A stretch of 64,000 bases of DNA from Mycetocola zhujimingii (GCF_003065425.1 NZ_CP026949.1:2232001-2296000); one strand, 5' to 3'. Shown: positions 17,890 to 28,156, counted from the first letter of the stretch. A program made the numbers and translations. The notes: generated by a model not told the origin, from the letters alone.

Positions 17890-19620
17890 ATGCACGATTC
17901 AGCAGCCGAGTGGTGGAACGCGATTTCACTGCGGACGAAGATCACCGGCGTGACGGTACTCGTGCTTGCCTTCGGGCTCGTCGTCGCGGGCGTCGGCACC
18001 ATGACCATGCTTCGCCCTGCCCTCGAGGGCAAGGTGAACGCCGACCTGCTCGCCGCCGCGCAGGCTCCGACACCGCCAGGCTTCCTCGATCTTGACTCCG
18101 GTGCCGCTGAGGATGCCGGCGACATGGTTCAGGATGCTGTCTCCTCCGACTATTACACCGCTGTGTACGACGCTGACGGCCGCCTTCGTGCCGCAACCTG
18201 GCAGAACCGCGACAGGGAGAACCTGCCGAAAGTTCCAACGACGGTCACTCTTGCCGCAGCGCTTGAGCAAGGCGAGAGCATTTTCGAACTCCGCACGGCG
18301 GACAAGAAGGAACTGTTCCACGCGGTCATCGTTCCGTACCAGTGGAACCACCAGGGTGACATGGGTGTCGTGCTCGTCGCAGTGTCGATGCGTGAAACCG
18401 ACACCATCATCGCGACGCTCTTCACCATATTCTTCGGGTTCGGGCTCGGCGTGATCATCCTCGGGGCGTTGCTGACTCGGGTGCTCGTCACGAGCACCTT
18501 TCATCCGCTTCGCGAAGTGGAACACACGGCCGCCGCGATCGCGGACGGCGACTTCAGCCAGCGACTCTCGGTGTCAACGCCGAACACCGAGGTCGGCCGA
18601 CTGAACCGCTCACTCAACACCATGCTCAACCGCATCGACAAGGCGTTCTCCGACCGGGCGCGAACCATCGATCAGATGCGGCGCTTTGTCGGCGACGCCA
18701 GCCACGAACTGCGGACACCGCTGGTCAGCGTTCGGGGGTACGCGGAGCTCTATCGCATGGGTGCCCTTCAGACACCGGAGGACATCGCGAAGGCGATGGA
18801 CCGGATCGAGAAGGAAGCCATCCGCATGGGCGGACTGGTCGAAGACCTCCTCGAACTTGCGCGCCTCGACGAGACAAAGCCCATGGTGTTCGAGCCGGTC
18901 GACCTCTCCCCCATCGCCCGCGATGCGGCGCTCGACGCGAGTGCGTCGGCGCCTGACCGGGTCATCCGCGCCGTTGTCGACACCCCGCCGAGCGAGCCCG
19001 CCGCCGTTGCCGATGAGAAGCCAGACGTTTCGGGACCGGTCACGAAAGCGCCGGCAACCGCTGAATCCTCGGGAACAGGACCCATCGCATTCGCCGGAGC
19101 GACCTTTGCCCGCCTGCGCCGGCGACCGCGAAAGTCCGAGGGGACCGACCCGCAGCTCACCGGTGATCTTCCACCGATCCAGAATTCCCCACTGCCGGCG
19201 GTCCCTGCCGTCGTGCTCGGCGAGGAGAATAAGCTCCGACAGGTGATCACGAACCTCATCGGAAACGCGATTCGATTCACCCCGGTCGGCAGCCCCCTCG
19301 AGATCGCGGTCTCCGCGAATCCCATCACGAAAACCGCGACGATCGCGGTGATCGACCACGGTGAAGGCGTTCCGCCACAGATCCGGGAGAAGATCTTCCA
19401 GCGCTTCTGGCGTGCCGACTCCTCGCGGGCACGCGAAACAGGTGGCTCTGGCCTCGGTCTGGCTATCGTCTCGTCCATCGTGCACGCCCACAAGGGATCA
19501 GTGAGCGTGACCGACACCCCCGGCGGCGGCGCTACCTTCCGAGTGACCCTTCCGCTGTACACGCCAGCTCCCGCGGCGGATGCCGAGGCGAACGCCAGCG
19601 ACGCAACTGCGACTACGTAG
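17890..19620 (+). CDS. sensor histidine kinase with an unusually long linker before the ATPase domain
   Basis: A 576-residue membrane kinase. TM1 is at about residues 18-42, an extracytoplasmic sensor region at 45-165, TM2 at 168-192 and HAMP up to about 245. HisKA has the phospho-acceptor in DASHELRTPL (about His272). HATPase has the N box ENKLRQVITNLIGNA and G boxes DHGEGVPP and GGSGLGLA. Between HisKA and the N box there is an about 85-residue Pro/Ala/Lys-rich insert (about 358-445) including FARLRRRPRKSEG. Most family members have about 20 residues there. It pairs with the upstream response regulator. Confidence 0.92.
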   Translation: MHDSAAEWWNAISLRTKITGVTVLVLAFGLVVAGVGTMTMLRPALEGKVNADLLAAAQAPTPPGFLDLDSGAAEDAGDMVQDAVSSDYYTAVYDADGRLRAATWQNRDRENLPKVPTTVTLAAALEQGESIFELRTADKKELFHAVIVPYQWNHQGDMGVVLVAVSMRETDTIIATLFTIFFGFGLGVIILGALLTRVLVTSTFHPLREVEHTAAAIADGDFSQRLSVSTPNTEVGRLNRSLNTMLNRIDKAFSDRARTIDQMRRFVGDASHELRTPLVSVRGYAELYRMGALQTPEDIAKAMDRIEKEAIRMGGLVEDLLELARLDETKPMVFEPVDLSPIARDAALDASASAPDRVIRAVVDTPPSEPAAVADEKPDVSGPVTKAPATAESSGTGPIAFAGATFARLRRRPRKSEGTDPQLTGDLPPIQNSPLPAVPAVVLGEENKLRQVITNLIGNAIRFTPVGSPLEIAVSANPITKTATIAVIDHGEGVPPQIREKIFQRFWRADSSRARETGGSGLGLAIVSSIVHAHKGSVSVTDTPGGGATFRVTLPLYTPAPAADAEANASDATATT

Positions 19621-19759
19621 TCCGCCCCTCACAGTTCCCCTTCCAAGCGCCGTAGTCCCCATCGTGCCGAGCCGGCGTTCCATGCCGGCATGTCCGCGTA
19701 CGGTCGGTCTTTCGGTCGAATCGCGACCGAGGTTCGACAACGGCATCGAGGAGGACACA

Positions 19760-20053
19760 GTGACCAGGTACCAGGTAGACAGCGACATCGTGATGGGGAC
19801 GACGGCAAGGGTCCGCGGCACCATCGACACAATCCAGAGCGAGGTCGCGGGCCTCATGAACCAGCTCACTGAGCTGCAAAGCACGTGGACGGGCGAGGCG
19901 TCGGCTGCCTTCCAGGGGGTGGTCACCGACTGGCGTGCAACCCAGCAGCGGGTCGAAGAGAGTATCTCGACGATCAACCAGGCTCTTGGACGGGCCGGGG
20001 CGCAGTACCAGGAGGTCGAGCGCGGGAACGCTGATCTGTTCCGCATCGGCTGA
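19760..20053 (+). CDS. WXG100 family protein (ESAT-6-like), orphan
   Basis: A 97-residue helical-hairpin protein with the WxG turn as STWTGEAS near the centre. The two helices are polar and the C-terminal Tyr/Glu-rich end (QYQEVERGNADLF) resembles the YxxxD/E secretion signal. The start GTG at 19760 has GAGGAGG about 6 nt upstream. Members are normally exported as dimers by Ess/Esx type VII secretion, but no EccC or other T7SS gene is visible in this window. It lies alone between the sensor kinase and groEL. Confidence 0.88.
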   Translation: MTRYQVDSDIVMGTTARVRGTIDTIQSEVAGLMNQLTELQSTWTGEASAAFQGVVTDWRATQQRVEESISTINQALGRAGAQYQEVERGNADLFRIG

Positions 20054-20126
20054 GCGACGCCACCGCCGGTAGTTCCGGCAGGAGCCCGATCACTGACCAG
20101 CTGAGCCGAATCCGTTGGTTAAAACA

Positions 20127-20160
20127 CAACTGGGCGCCTCCGTGAGGAGACGCCCAGTTG
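20127..20160 (-). terminator. groEL terminator
   Basis: CAACTGGGCG and its complement form a 10-bp stem with an inner CCTC-GGAG stem. On the minus strand it is followed by TGTTTTAACC. It is 17 bp after the groEL stop and may also end the WXG100 transcript. Confidence 0.8.
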
Positions 20161-20177
20161 CTGTTGAACTATTCGGA

Positions 20178-21833
<1,656 letters not shown>

Positions 21834-21860
21834 TTAGCACTCAATGATTGCGAGTGCTAA
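21834..21860. promoter_or_regulatory. CIRCE element (HrcA operator) 1
   Basis: TTAGCACTC, 9 nt, then GAGTGCTAA: a perfect match to the CIRCE consensus. It lies in the groEL 5' leader, about 37 bp upstream of the start. Confidence 0.95.
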
Positions 21861-21864
21861 CTCG

Positions 21865-21893
21865 ATTCTGGCACTCTCCACCTGCGAGTGCAA
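21865..21893 (-). promoter_or_regulatory. groEL promoter
   Basis: On the minus strand TTGCAC and CAGAAT are separated by exactly 17 bp. The second CIRCE-like element overlaps this promoter and the perfect CIRCE lies just downstream of the start point. Confidence 0.65.
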
Positions 21894-21894
21894 G
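21868..21894. promoter_or_regulatory. imperfect CIRCE element 2
   Basis: CTGGCACTC, 9 nt, GAGTGCAAG. The inner GCACTC-N9-GAGTGC core is perfect and only the outer bases differ from CIRCE. Its centre is 34 bp from that of the perfect element. Confidence 0.7.
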
Positions 21895-21968
21895 CCAGTA
21901 CGGAAAGGACAAGCATGGCAGCCTGAGGCAGCGTGCTGCGTCGCGGAATACGTCGCTCACGGACGCAG

Positions 21969-21997
21969 CAATGCCGCCCACTCCGTGGACGGCATTG
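21969..21997. terminator. hairpin downstream of the cold-shock gene
   Basis: CAATGCCG and CGGCATTG pair around a nested CCAC-TCC-GTGG hairpin, 25 bp beyond the csp stop. A T-tract (TGTTTTC) lies on the plus-strand side only. Confidence 0.5.
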
Positions 21998-22021
21998 TGT
22001 TTTCGAGGACGACCGACCGGC

Positions 22022-22225
22022 TCAGACCGGGCGGACCGCCTCAGCCTGCGGGCCTTTTGCCCCTGTGCCTACTTCGAAAACGACCTTCTGGCCTTCTTCG
22101 AGGACTTTGTAGCCCCCCATGTCGATCGCGGAGTAGTGGACAAATACGTCCTGCCCCTCCCCGTCATCGGTGATGAAGCCGTAGCCCTTTTCAGCGTTGA
22201 ACCACTTCACGGTTCCACTCGCCAT
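22022..22225 (-). CDS. cold shock protein CspA family
   Basis: A standard 67-residue single cold-shock domain protein with KGYGFI (RNP1) and DVFVHYS (RNP2) motifs. It binds single-stranded RNA or DNA and melts secondary structure. The ATG at 22225 has GGGAG 5 nt upstream; the longer upstream frame is not supported. The promoter at 22361-22388 would give a leader of about 130 nt, as usual for cold-shock genes. Confidence 0.95.
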   Translation of the reverse strand: MASGTVKWFNAEKGYGFITDDGEGQDVFVHYSAIDMGGYKVLEEGQKVVFEVGTGAKGPQAEAVRPV

Positions 22226-22360
22226 TGTCACTCCCAGTTGCTGTGTTCCTCCACCCAGGCCTGCGCTGGCTGGGGTCTGCCGCCGTACGGCCATTGTGCT
22301 GACCCCTGCTCCGCCTGATGGAGGCGCGGATCCTGGAGCAAAATGTTCGACCAGTTCCAG

Positions 22361-22388
22361 ATACTAATGAACGGGCAATAACTTGCAA
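22361..22388 (-). promoter_or_regulatory. candidate promoter of the cold-shock gene
   Basis: On the minus strand TTGCAA, 16 bp, TAGTAT. A second TTGCAA-type sequence lies just upstream, forming a TTGCAA inverted pair around an A/T-rich stretch. Confidence 0.5.
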
Positions 22389-22477
22389 CAGGTTTTTTTG
22401 CAAATCACGCGGATGGTTACCTGGCGCGAACTCCCGCGAAACGCGAACGAAACACGCCCGACGGACCCTGCGACGGC

Positions 22478-23047
22478 TCAGTCTTCCGGGGCGAAGTCAG
22501 ACCCGAGAACGACGGTGAGCTGAAAGACCGGCTCCTCCCCCTCCTCGACGGGAATCTGGAACTGCGTTGACAACTGGATGTTGGAAACACCGAGCGCTTC
22601 GGCAAGCCCACGGGCAGCGCCTTCCTGCGAAGGATCTTCGTAGTAGACGGCGGTGGTTGTCACGTCGGTCGCGCTTGCGTTGCCCGGGGTGATGTTCTGC
22701 GTCCAGCCAGCCTCGTTCAGCTGCGCGATCGCCCGGGTGGCAAGGCCCTTCGTCGTCGTTCCGTTGAGTACCGTGACCATTGCCTCCGGGTCGATGGTCG
22801 CGACGGCGACCGGCGTCTCAGTCGGTTCAGGGGCGGCAGTGGAGGTCGTTGTGTCGGTGAAATTGACCCGGTCGCTCAGAACGAACAATCCGAGGATTCC
22901 CGCGACGACGAGGACAACGGTCGCCAGCGCTGCCCAGAGGAAGATGACCCAGCCCCGGCCCGGCTTAGGCGGTGCACGGTGAGCACCAACGCGTTTCAGA
23001 TCGTCCGGAATCTCGTCGAACCTGTCCTTGGCGTAGTGTTCGGCCAT
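22478..23047 (-). CDS. LytR C-terminal (LytR_C) domain membrane protein
   Basis: A 189-residue protein. The cytoplasmic N-terminus is followed by one transmembrane helix (WVIFLWAALATVVLVVAGIL, about residues 33-58), a Thr/Pro linker and an external LytR_C domain. That domain starts at MVTVLNGTTTKGLA and includes the TTAVYYEDP strand. Such domains occur in cell-envelope proteins next to LytR-CpsA-Psr ligases, but no LCP catalytic domain is present here. It forms a likely operon with the DUF3263 gene 69 bp upstream. Confidence 0.85.
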   Translation of the reverse strand: MAEHYAKDRFDEIPDDLKRVGAHRAPPKPGRGWVIFLWAALATVVLVVAGILGLFVLSDRVNFTDTTTSTAAPEPTETPVAVATIDPEAMVTVLNGTTTKGLATRAIAQLNEAGWTQNITPGNASATDVTTTAVYYEDPSQEGAARGLAEALGVSNIQLSTQFQIPVEEGEEPVFQLTVVLGSDFAPED

Positions 23048-23116
23048 GTCGTTCTCGTGTGGTCCTCTGGGTCGGCCCGCGAAGGCGGTGTGGTGGTGGA
23101 GCTGTGGCCACCGGGG

Positions 23117-23428
23117 CTAATTCTGGCTCGCGCCCCTGGCTCGCGCCCGCCGGGTCGCCTGCCTCGCGTCCCGCAGTCGATGGAGACGCTTCACAAGCAT
23201 CGGATCGTGCCGCAGCGCCGCCGGGTTGTCGATCACCGCGCCCAGCAACTGATAGTAGCGGGTGGGCGAAAGCTGAAACGTCTCGCGGATGGCTTCTTCC
23301 TTCTGGCCAGCGTGCTGCGACCACAGGTTTTCAAAATCCAGAATGGCGAGGTCGCGCTCCGAGAGTGAGGGGTCGAGCGGTACGGAACCGGGCAGTGTCG
23401 TCGGAAGGGGGACGTCGTTCTCGCTCAC
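23117..23428 (-). CDS. DUF3263 family protein
   Basis: A 103-residue protein with the conserved LSERDLAILDFENLWSQHAG and the helix-turn-helix-like RETFQLSPTRYYQLLGAVID of the actinobacterial DUF3263 family. The C-terminus is strongly basic (RRARARG). It is likely DNA-binding. I chose the GTG at 23428 with GAAGG upstream; the longer frame to 23509 lacks a ribosome site. Confidence 0.85.
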   Translation of the reverse strand: MSENDVPLPTTLPGSVPLDPSLSERDLAILDFENLWSQHAGQKEEAIRETFQLSPTRYYQLLGAVIDNPAALRHDPMLVKRLHRLRDARQATRRARARGASQN

Positions 23429-23623
23429 TCGTCTTCTGCCTTCCCGCGCACCGGCCCGCGCGTCGATCGCAATACTAACGCGGTGCAGTTGTGCGTTTGG
23501 CGATGGCACACGGCAAAGGGTCGAACCGGATGTTCAGCCTTTGCCCAGCATTCCGTCACACGGGAACATCCCAGCCGTATGGCGGGTTTAATGGAGGACG
23601 AAGACTTTCCGAAGGAGAAAACC

Positions 23624-24025
23624 ATGACCGACCAGGTTCAGAAGAGCAACGACCAGTGGCGTGAGGAGCTCACCGATGAGCAGTACGCAGTCCTTCGTGA
23701 GGCTGCAACCGAGCGCCCGTGGACCGGCGAATTGCTCGACGAGTCGCGAGCCGGCGTCTACACCTGCGGTGCGTGCGGCGCTGAGTTGTTCCAAAGCGGG
23801 ACGAAGTTCGACTCCGGATGCGGATGGCCGAGCTTTTACGAATCGGTCCGGCCCGAAGCGGTCACGCTCATCGAGGACAAGAGCCTCGGGATGGTGCGGA
23901 CCGAGGTTCGTTGCGCGAACTGCGACTCCCACCTCGGCCACGTGTTCGACGACGGTTTCGGCACACCGACCGGAGACCGTTACTGCATGAACTCGATTGC
24001 GCTGAACTTCACCGCACAAGACTAG
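23624..24025 (+). CDS. msrB: peptide-methionine (R)-S-oxide reductase
   Basis: A 133-residue MsrB repairing the R form of methionine sulfoxide. Two zinc-binding CxxC pairs (CGAC and CANC), the GCGWPSF substrate loop and the catalytic Cys121 in YCMNSIALNF are present. Start at ATG 23624 with GAAGGAG 7 nt before it. The next gene starts 2 bp after the stop, so it heads an oxidative-stress-like pair. Confidence 0.97.
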   Translation: MTDQVQKSNDQWREELTDEQYAVLREAATERPWTGELLDESRAGVYTCGACGAELFQSGTKFDSGCGWPSFYESVRPEAVTLIEDKSLGMVRTEVRCANCDSHLGHVFDDGFGTPTGDRYCMNSIALNFTAQD

Positions 24026-24027
24026 GC

Positions 24028-24564
24028 GTGTCAGCTCTGCTCACGGCCGTCGAGAACCGGCGGTCGTATTCCCGTGTCACCGACGTTGCGCCGACGCACG
24101 ACGAGCTGCTCCCGCTCGTCGCTGCATCCGCCCGCGTCGCCGACCACAGTGCGCTCAAGCCGTGGCGCCTGATTGAGCTGCGCGGAGACGACAGGGTCAG
24201 GCTCGGTGCCGCTATCGCGAAGGCCGAGCACGACGACACACCATCGCGGAAGCCGCTGCGGGCGCCGTTGCTGCTCGCCATAGTCGTGTGCGAGAAGAAG
24301 AGCGACAAGGTCCCGGCATGGGAGCAGGAGGCCGTGGCATCCGGAGTCGCTCACACGCTCAGCCTGCTCCTCGCGGACGCGGGCTGGGGCGTGATTTGGC
24401 GAACCGGTCACTACACGCGGTCGAAAGCCGTACGCAAGATGCACAAGCTGAAGAAGAACGAGCAGTTGCTCGGCTGGTTGTACGTCGGTGGCATACCGGA
24501 GGGCGCCAAGGTCGGCTACCGCAAACCCATCGACGCCGAGGAGTTCCTCAGCCGACTCCCGTAA
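24028..24564 (+). CDS. nitroreductase family protein
   Basis: A 178-residue flavin-dependent oxidoreductase-like protein. The N-terminal ENRRSYSRV is followed by ADHSALKPWRLIELRG, the FMN-binding region of short nitroreductases, and then SLLLADAGWGVIWRTG. The start GTG lies 2 nt after the msrB stop, so it is coupled with msrB. The 3' end overlaps the convergent DUF606 gene by 17 bp. Its substrate is unknown. Confidence 0.85.
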   Translation: MSALLTAVENRRSYSRVTDVAPTHDELLPLVAASARVADHSALKPWRLIELRGDDRVRLGAAIAKAEHDDTPSRKPLRAPLLLAIVVCEKKSDKVPAWEQEAVASGVAHTLSLLLADAGWGVIWRTGHYTRSKAVRKMHKLKKNEQLLGWLYVGGIPEGAKVGYRKPIDAEEFLSRLP

Positions 24565-25519
24565 CGCCAGCAGCCCTCGGTCGCACCCTGATCGTTGCGA
24601 TACCGACGGCAGCCAGCGCCAGAGCTGCGCCGATCACCGTCGGTGCACCGAGGGGATTATCGCCAGGGGCTATCGCGTCGATCGCGATCGAGGCGAAGAG
24701 CTGGCCGGCCACGGTGCCGAGTCCCAGCAGAAGAACCCCCGTGTGTGCAACGAGGAACGCGTTGACCCCGATGAAAACGCAGCCGATGACCCCACCGAGG
24801 TACAGGGCAGGGTCCGTCGGCAGACTGGTGGGCCAGCCCGCCAGCGAATTACGGATGACCGTCACGGCGAGCAACGCTGTCGTCCCGACGAGAAAATTAA
24901 TGAATGTCGCTGTCAGCGCGCTCCCCGACCGCACGCGCAGGCGCCCGTTGACCGCACTCTGCCATCCGCTGCCGAAGCCAGCGATGACCGGCATCAGCAG
25001 CATCCACAGGGGGAACTCTCTCGACAGTTGCGCGGACATGGACCAGGTAACGGCGATGACCGCGAGCGCCGCCCCCGTGAGCCGTGGCCAGGTGAACCCG
25101 GATCGCCCGTGAGGGCCGAACCCGACGCGGTCGAGGACAAGGCCGGAGATGGTCTGCCCGGCGACGAGTGCGACGCTGAACAGGGCAACACCGATGACAG
25201 CGCCGGTGATCCCCTGCGACAGCACGAAGAATGCTCCGGCTACTCCCCCGAGCACGCTCCAGATCGGCGCGCTGCCGCTCCTGATGTCGGAGGCGACGAT
25301 CCTGAGTCCGGTTCGCCCCCGCGGCACACAAGCCATCACGACGAGGAGAATCAGCAGGCCGGAGCCGAACGAGATGGTCCCCGCCGTAAATCCGTCGCCG
25401 ATCGCGACGCCGAGCGCACCATTGATGCGGGTCTGCACGGCCATACCGGCACCGCAGGCCGCCGCGAGTGTGATCGCGAGCCACGAGGGAACATGGCCGG
25501 ACCGAGAAGGTGTCTCCAC
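24548..25519 (-). CDS. DMT-superfamily transporter, duplicated DUF606/YdcZ
   Basis: A 323-residue membrane protein with about ten hydrophobic segments. It is made of two YdcZ-like halves, each with the VQTRINGALG-type and GWQSAVNGRLRV-type motif (residues about 28 and 185). The family is annotated as DMT transporters of unknown substrate. It is monocistronic and convergent with the nitroreductase gene. Confidence 0.85.
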   Translation of the reverse strand: METPSRSGHVPSWLAITLAAACGAGMAVQTRINGALGVAIGDGFTAGTISFGSGLLILLVVMACVPRGRTGLRIVASDIRSGSAPIWSVLGGVAGAFFVLSQGITGAVIGVALFSVALVAGQTISGLVLDRVGFGPHGRSGFTWPRLTGAALAVIAVTWSMSAQLSREFPLWMLLMPVIAGFGSGWQSAVNGRLRVRSGSALTATFINFLVGTTALLAVTVIRNSLAGWPTSLPTDPALYLGGVIGCVFIGVNAFLVAHTGVLLLGLGTVAGQLFASIAIDAIAPGDNPLGAPTVIGAALALAAVGIATIRVRPRAAGVTGVG

Positions 25520-25570
25520 CGGAGCGCCTCATCTCCTGACAGCGGGCGAGGCCGGGAGCACCCCGGCTCA

Positions 25571-25608
25571 TGCAATCGACAACATCGCCGGTGCAATCGA
25601 CAACATCG
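25571..25608. repeat. 21-bp-spaced direct repeat
   Basis: TGCAATCGACAACATCG occurs at 25571-25587 and again at 25592-25608, between the DUF606 gene and tRNA-Thr. No function is evident. Confidence 0.8.
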
Positions 25609-25612
25609 AGAG

Positions 25613-25686
25613 AGCCGCCTGTCGGATTCGAACCGACGACCTGCGCATTACAAGTGCGCTGCTCTGGCCAACTGAGCTAAGGCGGC
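25613..25686 (-). tRNA. tRNA-Thr (anticodon TGT)
   Basis: Minus-strand cloverleaf. The acceptor GCCGCCT pairs with AGGCGGC, the anticodon stem GCGCA/TGCGC surrounds loop CTTGTAA, and the T arm is GTCGG-TTCGAAT-CCGAC. The anticodon TGT reads ACA. The discriminator base is T, and CCA is not encoded. Confidence 0.95.
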
Positions 25687-25832
25687 GTGGACCTGTCAAT
25701 CATAACGAACGCGGAGACCGATTCGAGCCAGCTCGAGTCGGTGCCGCCGGGCACGGCTCCTTCGAATGCCACCGGGACGCGACGGGCCCGCGGCCATGGC
25801 ATCCTTGAAGTAACAAAGTTTTGAGGATTTTC

Positions 25833-27173
25833 ATGGCACCTGCGTTTTCCGCGCCCGCCGGCGGAGCAAACGCCAGCCGATCTATTCTTGACCTCGCCAT
25901 CCGGTGTGGCGAGGTCATCTTCGCTTCGGGAGCGAGTGCGGAGGACGCAACAGCCTCGATGCTGGCCGTCACCCGCGCCTACGGGCTCCGCGGGTGCGAA
26001 GCGGATGTCACGCACACGGTGATTACGCTGACGTACGATGACTCCGACTCCGGTGACTCGATCTCGAAGAGCCGCAACGTCAGGTACCGCACACTCGACT
26101 ACACCCGCCTGACCAATACCTCCACCCTGATCGGCGAGTTGCTCCACAGCCCTGTCGCTGTGACCGACGCCAGATCACGCGTAGACGCGATCATCAGGGC
26201 GCGGCCCATCTACCCGACCGCCGTCCGACGCGTCGGCTGGAGCCTCGTCGGGGCCGGTGCCGCGCTGCTGCTCGGCGGTGGCCCCCTCGTGGTGATCGCA
26301 GCGTTCATCGCCACGTTCTTCGTCGACCTGCTGACGAGCGTGCTCGCGCGAACGCGGATCTCAGTGTTTTACCAGACGCTCGCGGGCGGCGCCGTCGGCC
26401 CGATCGTCGCGGCCGTGGTCCACGTCATCGACCCCGCCGCGAGTTCGTCGCTTGTCGTCGTCGCGACGATCATCATGCTTCTGGCCGGCGTCACCTCGTT
26501 CGGTGCGGTGCAGGACGTGCTTTCGGGCTTCTACGTGACAGGAACGGCCCGGGTTCTCGAGGCGCTGCTCATCACCGGTGGGCTCGTTGCCGGTGTTGCC
26601 GGGACCAACATGCTGCTGTCACGGTTCGGCATCCTGCTCGATATCGAGCCGTACGTCGCTCCAACGCTCGAGGGGATCAGCGCGCAATTGATCGGCAGTG
26701 TCATTGTGGTCATCGGCTTCGCCCTCGGTGTCGAGGTGCCGGCCAGGGCCATCTGGGCCGTCATCGTGCTTGGCGTCCTCGGCTACCTGGTATTCGCAGC
26801 GGCTCACACCTGGGACATCGGTGACGCCTGGAGCGCCGCATTCGCCGCTGTCGCTGTCGGCGTTCTCTCGGCGTTCGCATCGAGAGCGGTGCGGGTCCCA
26901 CCCCTGCCCCTCGTCGTCACGGCTCTCGTACCCCTTGTGCCTGGACTCATTCTGTTCCGGGGGCTCCTCGAGCTCAGTGCCGGCTCGATCGACGGCCTGC
27001 TGAGCATGATTGAAGCGGCGAGCGTCGCTGTCGCTCTTGCCGCGGGAGCGCTGCTCGGGCAGTACGTCGTTCAGAGCCTGCTCGGCCCTGCTCGCCGAAT
27101 TCAGCGTCGATTCGTCGGCCCGCTCATGGGCGTGCAGGTTCGACTCAGCAGGAAGCAGGACGAGACGATTTAG
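25833..27173 (+). CDS. ThrE-family threonine/serine exporter-like protein
   Basis: A 446-residue protein with an N-terminal cytoplasmic ThrE (DUF1212) domain (GEVIFASGASAEDATASM, residues about 25-42) and a C-terminal membrane part of about ten helices, the fused layout of Corynebacterium ThrE. It is expected to export threonine or serine. The start at 25833 has GAGGA 5 nt upstream. Its stop overlaps that of the convergent DsbA-like gene. Confidence 0.88.
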   Translation: MAPAFSAPAGGANASRSILDLAIRCGEVIFASGASAEDATASMLAVTRAYGLRGCEADVTHTVITLTYDDSDSGDSISKSRNVRYRTLDYTRLTNTSTLIGELLHSPVAVTDARSRVDAIIRARPIYPTAVRRVGWSLVGAGAALLLGGGPLVVIAAFIATFFVDLLTSVLARTRISVFYQTLAGGAVGPIVAAVVHVIDPAASSSLVVVATIIMLLAGVTSFGAVQDVLSGFYVTGTARVLEALLITGGLVAGVAGTNMLLSRFGILLDIEPYVAPTLEGISAQLIGSVIVVIGFALGVEVPARAIWAVIVLGVLGYLVFAAAHTWDIGDAWSAAFAAVAVGVLSAFASRAVRVPPLPLVVTALVPLVPGLILFRGLLELSAGSIDGLLSMIEAASVAVALAAGALLGQYVVQSLLGPARRIQRRFVGPLMGVQVRLSRKQDETI

Positions 27174-28156
27174 CTCGCGGGAGTCTCGCTCGGTGCGGGA
27201 GTCTCACTCGGTGCGGGAGTCTCGCTCGGTGCGGGGGTCTCGCTCGGTGCGGGGGTCGACGACTTCTCGGCATAGGTCTCGCTCGCGACGGACAGCACGA
27301 AGGCCTGGAACTCCTTCGGGTCAGTGATCGACCCTGTGTACTGCTTGTCGTTGACGAGCACGGTCGGCGTTCCCTTGACCTTCTCGAGGCTCGAGTTCGG
27401 GATCGGCTCCGTGGTTGCCCTGTCAGTAGCTTCCTGCACCCAGCTGGTGAAGGTTCCGTCCTCGATGCAGCTCGAGATCGACGACAGTGCCGATCCGTCC
27501 GCCGTCTCATCCGCGGACGCGAGGGCGGTCTTGGCGACGTCAGCGAGTTCGTCGTCGCTGAGTCCTTCGGTGCCCTCGGCTGGCTGGTCGTCGAAGAGCA
27601 GGGTGCTGAAGACAAAGAAGGAGTCAGGGGCGTAGTTTGCGACACACGCTGCAGCATTGGCAGCGCGCAGCGAGTACTGGGTACCGGCAGAGCGGCCGGT
27701 CAGGATGGCGATGGGGTGGTACTCAACGGTGGCTGTTCCGTTTTCGGCCCACGTGGCGAGCTGCTCGGAGTTCGCCTTCTCGAACTGGCCACACGCCGGG
27801 CACAGGTAGTCGACGTAGACCCTGATGTTCGGCACGTTGGCGTTGATCTGGGTTGCAACGGGCTTGGCTCCGGCCGCGATCGCCGGCGTTGTCACTGCCT
27901 TGAGCCCCTGGCCGATAACAATCCCGTCAGAGGCCATGTTCTTCGGCCCGGGTGCGGGCGGGCGGATCGTGCTGGCGATCACAAACGCAATGCCGGCGAT
28001 GATGGCAACGACAACGAGCACGAGCCCGCCCTGGAGGAAGATCCGGTTACGAAGGTCCCGCTTGCGCTGCGCATCACGAAGCTCCTTCGCCTTCTCGCGG
28101 GTTGCTTCACGACGCTGGTTCTTCGTCGGACTGGACTCAGGTCCGCCGTTCGTCAT
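27170..28156 (-). CDS. DsbA-family thioredoxin-fold protein, membrane anchored
   Basis: A 328-residue protein. A Lys/Arg/Glu-rich cytoplasmic N-terminus is followed by one transmembrane helix at about residues 38-60. The extracytoplasmic thioredoxin fold has the active site DYLCPACGQF and the cis-Pro region VKGTPTVLVND. It is expected to be an oxidoreductase of the Thioredoxin_4 group acting on exported proteins. The C-terminus carries four APSETP repeats that extend the tail. Start ATG 28156 has GCGAGGA just upstream. Its 3' end overlaps thrE by 4 bp. Confidence 0.88.
   Translation of the reverse strand: MTNGGPESSPTKNQRREATREKAKELRDAQRKRDLRNRIFLQGGLVLVVVAIIAGIAFVIASTIRPPAPGPKNMASDGIVIGQGLKAVTTPAIAAGAKPVATQINANVPNIRVYVDYLCPACGQFEKANSEQLATWAENGTATVEYHPIAILTGRSAGTQYSLRAANAAACVANYAPDSFFVFSTLLFDDQPAEGTEGLSDDELADVAKTALASADETADGSALSSISSCIEDGTFTSWVQEATDRATTEPIPNSSLEKVKGTPTVLVNDKQYTGSITDPKEFQAFVLSVASETYAEKSSTPAPSETPAPSETPAPSETPAPSETPAS
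27178..27249 (-). repeat. 18-bp tandem repeat encoding APSETP
   Basis: Four 18-bp copies of CGGGAGTCTCGCTCGGTG, with one or two substitutions, lie at the 3' end of the DsbA-like gene and give an Ala-Pro-Ser-Glu-Thr-Pro tail. Confidence 0.9.

Noticed and set aside
25571-25608. A CRISPR-like or attachment-site repeat next to tRNA-Thr
   Set aside because: Only two 17-bp copies exist, with no spacer array. They do not match the tRNA 3' end and no integrase is nearby.
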